Shown piece after piece: positions 32,761 to 45,495 of a DNA stretch of 64,000 nt (the stretch's first letter is position 1; each line of letters starts with the position of its first letter). This DNA is from Carex sylvatica. Its lineage: Eukaryota; Streptophyta; Magnoliopsida; Poales; Cyperaceae. The position numbers were made by a program, and so were the translations under genes. The notes below the pieces were generated by a model. It searched no databases. It worked only from the letters and a program-made list of their open reading frames with translations, and had not been told where the DNA came from. The DNA lies in NCBI GenBank assembly GCA_964058845.1, contig CAXKVR010000141.1, positions 204,520-268,519 on the forward strand. The letters run 5' to 3'.

Positions 32761-35700
32761 ATGACACCCTATAGACCCGTGAAGGAACTCCTAAGTTTTG
32801 GTAATACAACAAACAAATTTATGCATTGGAAGAAAATCATGAATAACTATCTAAACATTCTTGAGATATGGTATGTGGTTGACAAGGGATATACACCAAA
32901 TTTCACCCTCATTCCTACCGAAGGTGGAAGTGACACTAAAATCGAGACTCTCGAATCTAAACAAACCAAGAAAGATAATGATCTTACAACCAATGTCATA
33001 TTTAACTTGGTTAGTAAATTTGCCTAAATCTTTGGTAGCTCCTCAACCACAAAAGAAATGTGGGATACTCTTGTAAATTGGTATGAGGGAAACATTCAAA
33101 TTAAACGTACCAAGATAACCGATTTAGAAGCCAAATTTGAAAACTTTAAGGTTGAAGATGGTGACAGCATTGAAGATATGTATAATAGACTTATGCATAT
33201 CCAAAATGAATTTAGCGAATTGGAAGAACCACTTTATAACAATAAAATTGTAGGTAAGCTATTGAGGGTGATGCTCATGAGGGATAGATGGTCCGGATTG
33301 GTGAGTGCACTAGAAGCAATCTAAGGCACGCATGACTCATTCACACCGGATGACCTTTATGCACACTTCTGTAGCTTTGAAGAGAAGCTTCGACAATCCG
33401 GAAAGCTAAAGCAAAACTCAAAATCTAAAACTGTGGCTTTTCTAGCACAAAACTGCAACCCCCCTAGCTCCTAAAATACCTGTCTATCAAATGACCAATT
33501 CATTAACAAAATTGACCACGAAACATCCAAAGATGCCCTTCTCTTATCCAAAATGTTCCAAGAAATGCTCGATTTTGAAAGGAAATACAAAAAGGAACGA
33601 GGAGAGAAAAGCAAATTAGTAACGTGTTTTTCATGCCATAGAGAGAGGCACACCATCTAAACTTGCTTCAAACACTTTTCTCAATTAGAGAGTCTTTCAA
33701 CGAGATCATATTACCCCAATGCAATCCATTAATAGAAGATGTAAGACCAATTGAAATTGGAACCACAACCGAAAATGAAAATGAAAGTGAAAATGAGGAG
33801 GAAATGGAAGAAGTTTCATCAAATGAAGAAGATCAAAGTATAGAAGAAACACCTTTGCGAAGGTCCGTTCGAACAAAGAATCTTCCAACAAGGCTACGAG
33901 ATTTTATTACTTATGAGGTACAATATCCTACACAAGATTTTATTTCGTATGACAACGTCTCTTCTAACCATAGAGCGTTCTTGACTTCAATTGAAAAAGA
34001 ACAAGAACCAAATGATTATCTTGAAGCCATTAACAACCCGATTTGGACCAAAGCTATGAAAGAAGAGTTGAAGGCTCTTGAAAAAAATGAAACATGGGTA
34101 ATTGTACAATTACCACAAAATAAAAAACCCGTAGGGTGTAAATGGGTATATAAAATTAAATATAATAGCAATGGTACCATAGAACGGTACAAGGATCGTT
34201 TGGTTGCCAAATGGTACACACAAACCTACGGTATAGACTACTATGAGACATTTGCACCTGTTGCCAAAATGAATACCGTACGAATTCTATTTTGTGGGGG
34301 CTGGCTTCTGCCACCCTTGGGATCGGGGGATTCCCAGGCCAGGCCTTCCATTTCATTTTCGAAAAAAGGCTCCAAGAGGACATCAATCTAGAAGGTCAGG
34401 AATCTTCCCTCCAGTAGGCCTGCAAGGGTAGGTGGTATGTGGGGCAATTACTTTCTGTTTTTTCTTCTTCAAAAAAAGAACTCCCGGCGCGCAGCGTGTA
34501 GCGGTGCCGCCCGAACCTTACCCCTCATCATAAACAAAGACAGATTCCCGGCGGACATGACGATAACTGATAAAATACCAATAATATTAGCAACAAAAAA
34601 GTAAGATTATTTATTTGCGGAAATACGTAATCCTCGCGCTCAGCCAAGAAGTCTACGGCCTAAGTAAAAGCACTCCCTCCACTTGTAGCCTGATCCCATA
34701 CCAGACTACCTGATCCCATACATACCCTACTGTAGCTGTAGCGAACAGAAAGAAAAGAAATAGCCATAGCTAGTGTAAGTAATTGTAATAGGCCCTCCCT
34801 TATATTAATAGGGGAAGGTTATACGTATTGGGCGAGAATTCAAAGTTCCGGGGTAGGAAAGGGGGGGGGGGGGGGGGGGGAAGCTCAAGATTTATTTCTT
34901 AGAATGAGAGGCTCACTGACAGTCAAAAAGCAGGACTCTAACTAGTAATAATTTTCAATTGCGATAAATCAAAATTGAAAACTATACCAAATGAATGTCA
35001 AGAATGTATTTATTCAAGGAACTATTGAAGAAGAGGTATACATGAATTTACCACCCGGCCATGAAAAAGAAGATGATAATAGATTAGTTTGCAAGTTAAA
35101 CAAGTCAATTTATGGATTAAAGCAATCTCTAAGAGCATGGTATGGAAAACTAAGCTCATATTTAATTTCTTGTAATTTTAAAATAAATAATGCCGATCTT
35201 TCTTTATTTGTTAAAATTGTAGGAACTAACACTACTATTGTACTGGTATATGTTGATGACCTTATAATCACCGGAAATAATCAAGAAGGAATTAAAAGAA
35301 TAAAATTGTAATTAAAAGAAAAATTTGACATCAAAGATTTAGGTTATTTAATATATTTTTTGGGAATAGAAATAACATATTCAATTCAAGGTCTATTTAT
35401 CTCTCAAAGAAAATACACCTTATATTTGTTAGAAGAAACCGGAAAATTTGGTAGTAAACCGGCCTCCATACAAATAGATGGCAAATACAAACTAAATACC
35501 GAAGATGGTGAATCATTAGAAGACATAAATTAATTCCAACGACTTGTAGGAAAATTGATTTATCTTACAGTAACTCGTTCGGATATTTCATATTCCGTAA
35601 GCCAAATTAGCAAATTCATGCATAATCCAAGAACACACTTAGAGGCTGTTGATAGAATATTAAAATATTTAAAAGGAACCCCTGGCAAGGGAATTTTTAT

Positions 35701-36220
35701 AAAATGCAATAATTCTAATGAAGTGTGTGGCTATTCTGATGCAGATTGGGCCGGAAGCTTCGATAAAAAATCAACAATAAACTTTTGCACCTTTGTAGGC
35801 GGAAATTTAGTCATATGAAAAAACAAGAAACAAAATGTCGTGGCACGATCCAGTACCGAAGCGGAATATCGTGCCATGGCATCTACCGTAAGTGAATTAA
35901 CATGGATGAAGCAACTTCTTTCGGATGTTGGAATTCAAATTCAATTGCCAATGCAAATGCTTTGCGACAATCAATCGGCTCGGCATATAGCATCCAACCC
36001 GGTGTTTCATGAGAGAACTAAATACATTGATGTTGATTGCCATTTCATTAGAGAAAATATTCAATCAAAAGAAATTGAGACTCCGTTTGTAAGAAGTGGA
36101 GATCAATTAGTGGTTGTCTTCACAAATGATTTAGATCCAAAACCATTTCAACAAAATGTAGGCAAGTTAGGGTTAATTGATATTTATACGCCTAACTTGA
36201 GGGGTGTTGAAAATAAATAA
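32761..36220 (+). pseudogene. Copia B gag-RT-RNase H relic, integrase deleted and RT interrupted
   Basis: Gag begins MTPYRPVKELLSFGNTTNKF (32761) and continues in shifted frames through MWDTLVNWYEG, FENFKVEDGDSIEDMYNRLM and a damaged zinc knuckle (TCFSCHRERHTI-stop-TCFK, about 33620-33670). It is followed almost at once by the acidic linker before RT (ENESENEEEMEEVS, LRRSVRTKNLPTR), so protease and integrase are deleted. RT starts (KWVYKIKYNSNG, IDYYETFAPVAKMNTVRILF) and is cut at 34293 by a foreign insert. It resumes at 34952 (QMNVKNVFIQGTIEEEVYM, LNKSIYGLKQS, LVYVDDLIITGN with the YVDD box at about 35250), then the RNase H end (MLCDNQSARHIASNPVF) to LIDIYTPNLRGVENK. Several stops are present. 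The closest relative in the window is the relic at 12562-14096. Confidence 0.88.
34294..34951. other. Probable mitochondrial DNA insert (NUMT) in Copia RT
   Basis: 658 bp of clearly different composition (GC-richer, with GGCGCGCAGCGTGTAGCGG, TTCCCAGGCCAGGCC and a run of 20 G at 34861-34880) split the RT frame. RT codons end ATTCTATTTT before it and resume TTTTCAATTGCG after it; the relative at 13.8 kb shows RILF directly followed by SIA, so no host codon is lost and TTTT is shared at both junctions. No transposon ends, target duplication or ORF. The style resembles plant mitochondrial intergenic DNA. The organelle origin is inference; the insertion itself is seen. Confidence 0.6.
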
Positions 36221-36226
36221 GATTAG

Positions 36227-36500
36227 TGTTGAAAATAAATAGGATTAGGAACTCGGATTAGCCTCAGAGAACCCTTTTAGAGTATAGTTCATCATAGGCT
36301 AAGTCAAGGCAATAAAGAAAGCAACTATTCTATAAAGTTACTCAACCTTTTTTACCTTTCAAAAAGTTGCCGTTTATTTTTCTTCCCAACAGCTCTTTTC
36401 TTCTTTGACCATATAAATACCCACTGTAACAACTTAGCAACATAAGAAAAATACATTTCTCTCAATTTCTCTACTGTCTCAGATTTACTGAAAAACATCA
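36227..36500 (+). mobile_element. 3' LTR of Copia element A, with 22-bp duplicated start
   Basis: 274 bp matching 30475-30748, starting TGTTGAAAATAAATAGG and ending AAAAACATCA. Just before it, 36205-36226 is a second copy of the first 22 bases (TGTTGAAAATAAATAAGATT...) attached to the purine tract CTTGAGGGG of Copia B. Flanking pentamers AAAAC (30470-30474) and GATAT (36501-36505) do not match, so there is no target duplication for the pair. Confidence 0.9.
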
Positions 36501-36586
36501 GATATTCTCCATCTGTGCCTCCAATTTTACAAATCAAGGTTGTTAGGTATCTAATTAATTCACTCATGAACAATTTATCCAACATC

Positions 36587-37693
36587 TCAGAATGAGAAGG
36601 GATCCCAATCATTATTCTCATCAAGCAATGAATATATATGCCCATCGTTTTGCGACTCAGCATTGTTATATATTCTGGCATCACTGCTTTCATCAAAGGA
36701 AAAATTTCCAGCACAAGGACTCTTCATCAACTCAGGAGCACAAAAATTGTGACATTCACTTCCAAGCGGATCAAATGAAGTGTCTTCATGCGGTGTCATA
36801 ATGCCAGAGTCGTCATTTTTGCGATTACTGCTTTGTTCGGTGTCACATGTTCCAATGCATTTTACAGCAGTTGATTGGTTTAAAGTGGGCGCCATGATAT
36901 CTCTCGACTTGGTGTTAGTATCAGAAGGAGATGGTAAGGTTTTGTCGGTGATCTTTTTCCTGAGACAGGTGTTCCAATAATTCTTTATTTCATTATCTGT
37001 CCGTCCCGGTAGCCTTCCTGCTATTAAGGACCACCTGCATGGAAAAAGATAAAACTCAACACAACCCTTTTTTTGCAAATGTAATTTCATTTGGTTCTAA
37101 CAAAATTAAGAAATTCAATTAGAACTAACTTTGGTAACTCAACTTGATAAATGTTGCATTGCTGGTACCAAATTTTGTTTCTCATAATTGGAGAGCAGAA
37201 TAAAGAATGAAAACCAAAAATGGTACCTGTTCCCAAGAAGGTTATGTAGCCTGATGATCAAGTCCTCTTCTTGCTCTGTGATGTTGCCCCTCTTTATATC
37301 CGGTCTCAAATAATTCAACCACCTCAGCCTACAGCTCTTACCGCACCTACTTAGCCCTGAATACATTATATATTCACCAGTTCATACACACACGGGAGCA
37401 AAAACATATAGATGGATATATACAGCGCAATAGCATCTAAAATATTGTACTATGTTAATTAGCATCCTATTACACAAACTAGTTCATCGTAGTTTCCTTT
37501 TAATGGTGTCTCCTCACTGATGCATAGATGTGGGTTCAAAAGATATGACAAAGTGCGTACCAGCTTTAATGGGTAAACTTCGCCATTTGCCGATGCCATG
37601 AGACATGACGTAATCATAAAGGAGTTTATCTTCATGTGCTGTCCATGCACCTCTCTTCAGATCCCCCTTTTCATGACTTTTCTTTCTTACCAT
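36587..37693 (-). CDS. R2R3-MYB transcription factor, bHLH-interacting type (TT2/MYB5-like)
   Basis: DNA-binding transcription factor, nuclear. Three minus-strand exons: 37693-37561 (133 bp), 37356-37227 (130 bp) and 37034-36587 (448 bp). The first two have the exact sizes typical of plant R2R3-MYB genes; 236 codons in all. R2 has Trp17, Trp37 and Trp57. R3 has Ile70 at the usual first position, then Trp89 and Trp108, and ends [18 protein letters not shown]. The bHLH-contact signature [DE]Lx2[RK]x3Lx6Lx3R is present as D76-L77-R80-L84-L91-R95, so it probably works with a bHLH and WD40 partner in flavonoid or epidermal control. DNEIKN rather than ANDVKN argues for proanthocyanidin/MYB5-like clades over anthocyanin activators. 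The C-terminus is acidic and ends [12 protein letters not shown] Copia LTR begins 87 bp past the stop codon. Clade is inferred. Confidence 0.92.
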
Positions 37694-38464
37694 GTTTTTT
37701 CTTCCACTCAGCAGCTTCAAACAAAAGTTGTAGGTTAGCTGTGGCTCTTTCTTGTACAAATATAGCAAATGTACAGATTTCAGTCTTTTATTTAATTGTG
37801 TAGCCCTAAAGTCATTTAATGTGGGCACTGCACTAGCAGTTTTTGACAAGTGTTGACAAATCACAATAAGGAAAAAATAGAAGCTGTAATTTTTATAGAA
37901 AAAAACCTTTATGTCGGTATACTCTCGCGGATAGTTACTTTTTACTTTTGCGGATACTGTTCCATTCTTGTAGATATGATCAGAGCATTTGTTGTAGAAT
38001 GAGATCCAGCTTAACAGAAATGCAATTCAACAAATTGATATGCAAAACCATCAGAGAACTTTTCGGGTGAGTCGGATTTGTCATTAGTAAAGAGGTGAAA
38101 GTATATCATGTCAGGACATATATGTTGCATTGATTAAGTGTTTAGACTTGATTGGATATGAAAATTAATATTAAACGTAAGCTAGCTTAGTAAATTTTTA
38201 AAGGCAAATAAAAATTGAATGGCCAATTCATGATGAATTAAACATATATACTATATGTTGAATGATTAATTTCCTTAAATTGAATGCACTGGAATGACAA
38301 ATGGGACAAGCAAACGGTATACCCATTGGTAACCTGCTGTTTGCCTAGCTAACTAGTATTAATTAGTTCCAAAATTACTCCAAAGACCTAGCCAGGTGAT
38401 CCAGTGCATGCATTTTTATTTCCTGATGTAGCTGTAGGAACTGTCAATAATAAATTGAGATACC

Positions 38465-38503
<39 letters not shown>

Positions 38504-39031
38504 AATTTAACTGTTAATGGTTGATTCGTTAGTGAGGAGGGTGGGACATTAATTGTTTTCTACTTATTTAGCAAATTGCATTTACAAATCATGGGTGAGT
38601 CAACAGTCTTCATGTGCTCTTTTAATTAGTGAGAGAAGCCCGTACGTGTTGGGTTGATATATAGAACGAAACTGGGGGCTCACCTCTGTTAACTGTTAAC
38701 TGTCTCCGAATTGAGACAGAAGACAACTAAGATCATCAGTATTCATCACCATTAAACCACTGGGCCTCATTTTGCACTCTCTCTGCAGTTCATTCATTTT
38801 GTACTGATAGATTTCACCAAACCTTATCTTTATTCTGTTTGACACTATTTTTTTTTTTTAAAGTACCATTTTGAATCGAGAATAACATTTAATAAAATTA
38901 AAATACGTTTGCTTATGTACCAAATTAAATCTGCAAAATCTCCTTATGATACTAATGAGTTATGCTTGACACTTCTATATATATATTTGAGTTTTTTAAA
39001 ATTATATATTTCATTATTACATATTTATATG
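37694..39031. other. MYB promoter region and intergenic DNA
   Basis: Upstream of the MYB ATG. It contains a (GA)n run at about 38467-38499, a GTTAACTGTTAACTGT word near 38687-38703 resembling MYB-core sites, and AT-rich filler. No other gene was seen. Bases 39032-39040 are the left target duplication of the Mutator-like element. Confidence 0.4.
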
Positions 39032-42000
39032 CATATAATACCGAGTTTTTTAAAAATACCCAAATTTATAAATATTTTATTAAAAATAACCAAGGTGTGG
39101 GGATTTTTTAAAAATACCCAACCCGCGGAAAAAATCTATGTCCCGGGATTATTTAATCCGCCCTGCGGAAAATATCCATGGCTTGGGAAATTTTTTTTCT
39201 TCTTCTGATTTTTACACTATAAATAGGGTTATTCAGTCCTGTGAAGAGAGAGAATTCATTTGTGTTCAGAGAAAGAGAAGGAGAAAGGGAGAAGGAGGAG
39301 GAGAAAAGAGTTACTGTTCAGATAAATCAGGTATTTTTATTTTTATGTAATTTTTTATTTACGTATTTACTATTTATATACATATGTACTGTTCATAGAC
39401 GTATTTTTATTTACTGTTCATATACTATGCACATACGTATTTACTGTTTATATACTGTGCATATATGTATCAACTGTTCATATACTGTGCATATACGTCT
39501 TTACTGTTTATATACTGTGCATGTACGTATCTACTATTCATATACTGTGCATATACGTATCTACTGTTTATTACTATTCATGTACTGTTAATATACTGCT
39601 CACATACGTCTTTACTGTTCATATACTAATGTTCACTACTATTCACAACTGTTCACAATTGAAATCAGTAAACTGACAAAATATTTACCATTTACGAATG
39701 TAGTTTGTTGGCCATGCCTATTGGAATTTCAATACATTTTGGAGAAAAATTCATTTTTGACCAGAATGTGGCACGTTACTCCAAACCTCCAGTAAATACG
39801 TATTAAATTGATGAAAATTTCTCGTTTGAGCAGTTGCAATCACTTATTTATGAAGTGAGTGGCTACAATAGGATTCGCTGGGAATTAGAAATAATGGCCC
39901 GAATAGTCCACGCAGGAAAGTATGTCAGAATCGCATTGGGAGATGACAGGGCATTGAAAGGCCTGATCGCGCAGGTTTTGAGGTCCGACGAATCATTATT
40001 GGAAGTTTTTGCATGCAGAATTCGCGGAGAGTCAGAGGCTAGAAGTTCAGGCCAAAATTTGGTTGCAGAAAATTATCAACCAAATTATGAACCACATACT
40101 CCTTTTATCCCAATGCCAGTACCACAACCGGAACCAGAAATATACAGTAATTCACCCCAGTCTCCACCTTTTATCTCACCACTAATATAATCTCCACCTT
40201 TTATCCTACCTATATCCGTGTATGAAGGTCCTTCATCCTTACCTGGGCCTGAACCAAATCCTCACCCCAGACCGCCACTAGTACAAGAAGATCCAAACGA
40301 GTCATAATTTGAATTTATAAACGAGGTACCAGAGGAGAATATGCAAACTGGGGATGAATGAAGGGAATGAGACTGGGACATTAATGATGAAGGAGATGAA
40401 GAAGATGAAGAAGAATACACACAGTCCAATGTGAGACAAAATAGAGAGAATATGCCGTTAAGTGGCCGTTCTGAGACTCACACATTTGTAAACTTCAATG
40501 ACACATCTGCTTTTTGAGAAACAGATGTTTCTTACTATGGTCGTCGAATTGAATACAAGAGCTCACTCGCAAAAGGCCAATACTTCATAAATAAAAAACA
40601 ACTGACAAAAAAGATCAGAGAGTACCATGTTGAGAAGAACAAGGAGACATATACGAAGAGAAGTGACACATCTCGGCTGGAAATTAGATGCAACACTTCG
40701 GGTTGTCGTTTCAAACGGAAGGCAAGAGCAACAAATCATGGGGATACATGGATGATAACTGAGCAAGACATGCCTCACACATGCATGTCTGAGTACACCA
40801 GGACTGACCATACACAACTCACGACATCAATCATTGCAGATATCATTGAGAGCAGCATTAAGAAAGACCCCACTATGAGCATCCGGAGTGCGGCACACTG
40901 CGTGAGGGTTAAGTTTGGCAGTATAACCCCGAAGTACAACAAACTTTGGAGAGGTCGTGAGATTGCAGTAGCCCGACAATTTGGGAGTTGGGAAGAGTCG
41001 TACAATTTTATGAAACTATTGCTTATCGAGATATGTGACAAGAATCTCGGCTCGAGGTACAAATTTCTGACCAGTCCAAGCATCGATAAAAATACAGAAC
41101 TGGTCAAGCAAGGTGTTCAGGAATTCAGGACCGTGGCATGGGCTTACGGACCATGCATCACCGCATTTAATTACTTGAGACCGGTGATCAGTATAGATGC
41201 AGCCTTCCTTTCTGGGCGGTAAGGGCAGGCTTTTGATGGCTTGCGGCTATGATGCCAAGAATCAATTGCTGCCTCTAGCATTTGCAATTGTGCATAAAGA
41301 GAATGAAGAGAATTGGGGTTTTTTCTTACAATGAATTATGATTAATGTGATTCGTGTTAATAGATTCGTATGTGTTATATCAGACCAACACAAGGGTATC
41401 AAAGTTGCATTGAAACCTGAATACGGATGGGACATGGATAATTTTGTGCACAGATATTGTATCCAGCATGTTGCTGACAACCTGATCCAGGCGTGTGGGA
41501 AGGACAAATGGTACGGAACTAGGTTTAAACAAGGAGCCAGGAAGAAGAAGCCAAGAAGGCTGAAAGAAATGTTCAAAGATTTTGCCTCGGTATGTCTAAT
41601 ATTGTCTAATTTATATTATTTTTGTTTCTTTTATATGCATTTTGTCTAATTTTACTTTGTTCTATTGCAGCAAAATTTGAGGTGTAATGCTTTTCTGAGG
41701 AGAGTGGGCAAAGTAGGTACTAATGACGTCATGGAGCCGTCAAATTTTGATAAAAATTTTTAGACCTGTGATGGAGGACACCGATTTGGTATCAAGACAA
41801 CAAACGACTCTGAGTCCCTGAACGATGTCTTCAAGGAGAGCCGAATGTTGCCCGTGGCTGCACTTGTGGAGGAGACATTCTACAAGTGCAATAGGTGGTT
41901 TGTTCAGCGGCGACAGGCAACGACGGAGCAAAGTAATGCATAAAAGTATTTTTTCAAACGGGTACATGTTAAGCTTGTCAAATGATAGGAGAAAGGTACA

Positions 42001-42777
42001 AAAATGGATGTCATCCCATACTAGCACGGCGAAGGTAAGTACAAAGTCACGGGTCCAAATGAATATGTTCTAGTAGTTCAAACGCAGGATGAAACTATGT
42101 CCATTATTCATAGAAGATTCCAGTATATCGTGATATTCGGGCCCGAAAGAGCAGTGGAATGTACATGCAGAGGTATCCAATTAACTAGAATTTCGTGCGC
42201 TCATGTGTTAGCAGTTTTTCGCCATAATAATTGATCACCCGATCAATTTGTTGCCCACTGGTATAGGGTGGACTACCTTTTGAGTACTTGGAATGCACTA
42301 ATTGTTTCTTATGGCAATCCTGAAGATTGGCCTACGACCACTACCCCTAAAATTGAGCCAAACACAGATTGGATACGGCGTGGTAGAAGAAAATACATCC
42401 GTCAGTTAATGACTATGGACGAAATGCAATGTAGGCGAATGGGGCACCGTCCTCACCGTTCCACTTCTGACAGGCAGAGCCGAGGTATGTAACATTCAAT
42501 CCTGATTATATTTCATTCCAATATTGAATAACTTACTAAGTAACATATTTGGGCTGCAGATGCTCATAACACAGCAAATACAGTAGAAAATGTGTGAGTT
42601 ATGGCAGAGGCAAGTGAATAGTAAGGGTCGCGGCGAAGCACAGCCAGAAGCTGTACAGCTGACCGTAAAAGTGCAAATGTGATGTTTAGAGAGGCAATGG
42701 GAGAAGTACTGGCAAGGGCTTTCAGGTTCTACCCAGTGAAGAAGGAGCACATCTAGCGCAAGACCATCTGGTATAGC

Positions 42778-45495
42778 TGTTACGTTACGAAGTTTTCATA
42801 ATTTATTTCAAAGGACTTAAAAGCTAGAATCAAAAATTGTGTTGATAAAATAACAGTTTAAACCTTAATTGAGGTTTCCCTAGATAAGTAAATCAAGTGT
42901 GAATCGAAACCGCGTCGAAATTTTGAGTTTATGGAACCTTACAGGCTCAGTGCGTCCGCACTGGTGGTGAGTGCGGATGGATGATCCGCACTGACCCCAG
43001 TTCTTTTTCTGAAAATTGACCAAGTCCTGAGTGCGGGTGTCTCAACCCGCACTGAATTTAAATACAGACTCATTAGGCTCGGACTTTTCTTGATTTAGTG
43101 CTATTTTTGGAAAAATTTGACTAAGTACTGAGTGCGTCCGCATTGAAATTTAGTGCGTCCGAACTCATGAATTTTTTGTGAATTTTCCTAAGTTCTAAAA
43201 TTTACCCAAGTGATGAGTGCGGGTGACTGACCCGCACTGAAAGTTAGTGCGTCCACACTAGGGTATTCTTCTGTGTTTTCTGTTCGGATTGATTTTTGAC
43301 AAGGGCTGAGTGCAAGTGGCCGACCCGCACTGAAAACGAGTGCGTCCGCACTTAGAGGGATTTTTAATCAAAACTCAGATTTCTTTTTTTTTCCTTTCTC
43401 TCTCCTCCGCCCTTTTTCCTCTCTTCCTGTGTGCTCCGTCCAAGAGAGAAGAAAGTGAGAGAGAGCCTCCAAATTTGTCCCAAGGCCCGCGAAATCGAAG
43501 GTAGCACTGAGAAATTGATCGTAGATCTCCCCTAGCCCATCTATTCGGTATTTCTTTCTCTCATTTTCTCTCTCGAAATCTCGGATTTTTCTCGATTACT
43601 TGGGTTTTCGTTTTAAACCCGAGATTTGTGTTGAATTAGTTGTATACTAGCCATGTGAACTTCCTGGTTTGTTTTGTATCAATTCTTTTCTCGATTTCAT
43701 CTCAATTTTGAGAATCTCCAGTTTTAGGGTTTTTCGGTACCAAATCCGAAATTGAGAAATGCGGAAGATTGATTAGGCTAGACCGACCAATTAGACTTGT
43801 AATCGGTAGGGTTACATTTGATCCTTAAATGCTAAGCACGTGTACCGGCTAAGTCAGATTTTGACCAAATTAGGATTTAACCAATCGGTAAATGAATTGT
43901 TACCAAATTGAGATGATATATGGTTTAAATGACCTAATTGCATAAGTGCGTGATGGTTAAGAAGTGTTAAGTAAGGAAACTAATAAAAGGAGCAAACAAA
44001 TTCGGTTAAGAAAAACAGAAAATGACTCGTGTCACCCAATCGAACCTTCTGACCATTGAACCAAGTCTAAACCAAAGGAACACGTATTATATAGGTGTAA
44101 GCTCGGTAGAGCCGAACATTGCGGAGCAATTCGAGACGCCTGACCCGTAGCTAGCTGTACGCTCGTTGTGATCAGGTGCGGGGTTTTTAGACTTGTTTGA
44201 TATTTTATTTTCATAAATTAGAATATTACTCGAATTGTCATGTTGAATGTTTGATTTTTGTTGCATAATTGTTGGAATTCATGTGATATATTTGATTTTG
44301 CATACGCGTCCGGTTGCCAAATTGAAGTGTTATGTTGTGATCTAAATTTTGGTTGAAAGTCACCACAAACTGTCGATTGTGAAAATCATTGAGATTAAAT
44401 TGGTAAAGTTGAGCCGTATGGCTGACTTTGACCCTGTGAATGAAATTTGCAAAGTTGAGCTGTATCAGCTGACTTTGATCCCAGGATCCTTCTGGCGCAT
44501 TAGGTGAACGGCCCTCATGTTTCCCAGTACCGGTTGGGACGAGAGGTGGGTGACTATTTACATATTTATATGTTAATTTTGATTGTGATTGTGATGGTAT
44601 TTGTGGGTGACTTGTGTGTAACGTCTGTGGATCATGAGTATTATCCTACGTGATAGTACATTTGGAAGGCCAATTGAATATTGCGACATCTTGAGTTCCG
44701 AAGCGAATTTCTGTGATATGATTTCAAACCAGACCTTAGAAAACAATTAAGCCAAAGCACTGCAGATGGGTGTCAGATAAAGGGTCCAGACGGGTGGTAC
44801 GTCTGTAGGTGTCAGTAACCCTACAGACGAAGGTCAGATAAAAAGGGTCCAGCTCGGTGGAACATCTGTAGGTGCTACCAGCCTTATTAAAATGATTTAA
44901 GCCTATTATGTTCTCGTTCGAACTTCGATTTGAATACTCCATTGGTTGAATTTCATTTGATTATCTCTTGTTAAGCATATGCATTAATATATATATATTG
45001 CGGTAGAACTGTGAAAGTGATTTGGTATGAGTTTTATTTGTGAAAATAGAGTCTGATTGCAAGTCCAATAACCTGTTTGTGGCAATTTCGCACTGAGAAT
45101 GAAATTCTCACCCCCACCCTTCGGGTATTTTTACAGGTTTCGGTGCGACTGGGACTGGGTCTGAGGAGGCACGCGAGTATTAGGCCCCCGGTATATGTCA
45201 TCTTTACCATAGTCATTAGTTTGGTTGTTTGGCTAGAGATATAGTTATATGTACTGATTTTGTTGTATAGATCTCTATGTCATACCTGACGGTTGGTATC
45301 CGTAGGAGATACCTTTGATTGTTACACTTGTACCAGTCCCGTATACTGGGATTATTATTATATGTATACATATGACTTGTTTTTATCTATTTCGTGGTGT
45401 ATTTCTGAGTGAATGACGAAATACCTTGTAAGTATACACGAAATTGTATACTTACGACGGGGGACTGTTGCGACCCGTGGCTGCGGGGTGTGACA
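42778..45495 (+). mobile_element. Solo LTR, probably Ty3/Gypsy (Tekay/Del-like)
   Basis: 2,718 bp starting TGTTACGTTACGAAG and ending GCGGGGTGTGACA, i.e. TG...CA with a GTGACA end seen in Tekay/Del-type LTRs. Flanking pentamers are ATAGC (42773-42777) and ACAGC (45496-45500), one mismatch. The MULE transposase last exon continues on both sides in the same repeat motif. No internal retrotransposon genes or second copy are present, so unequal recombination between two LTRs most likely removed the rest. The Gypsy assignment rests only on the length and ends. Confidence 0.7.
42955..43365. repeat. Array of GC-rich hairpin units inside the solo LTR
   Basis: The word AGTGCGGGTG or AGTGCGTCCG recurs about ten times, usually paired a few bases later with its complement CCCGCACT, for example near 43030, 43205 and 43300. 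Each roughly 90-100 bp unit can form one or two short stems. The array stands in the 5' half of the LTR, ahead of a CT-rich stretch (43380-43450). Confidence 0.75.
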
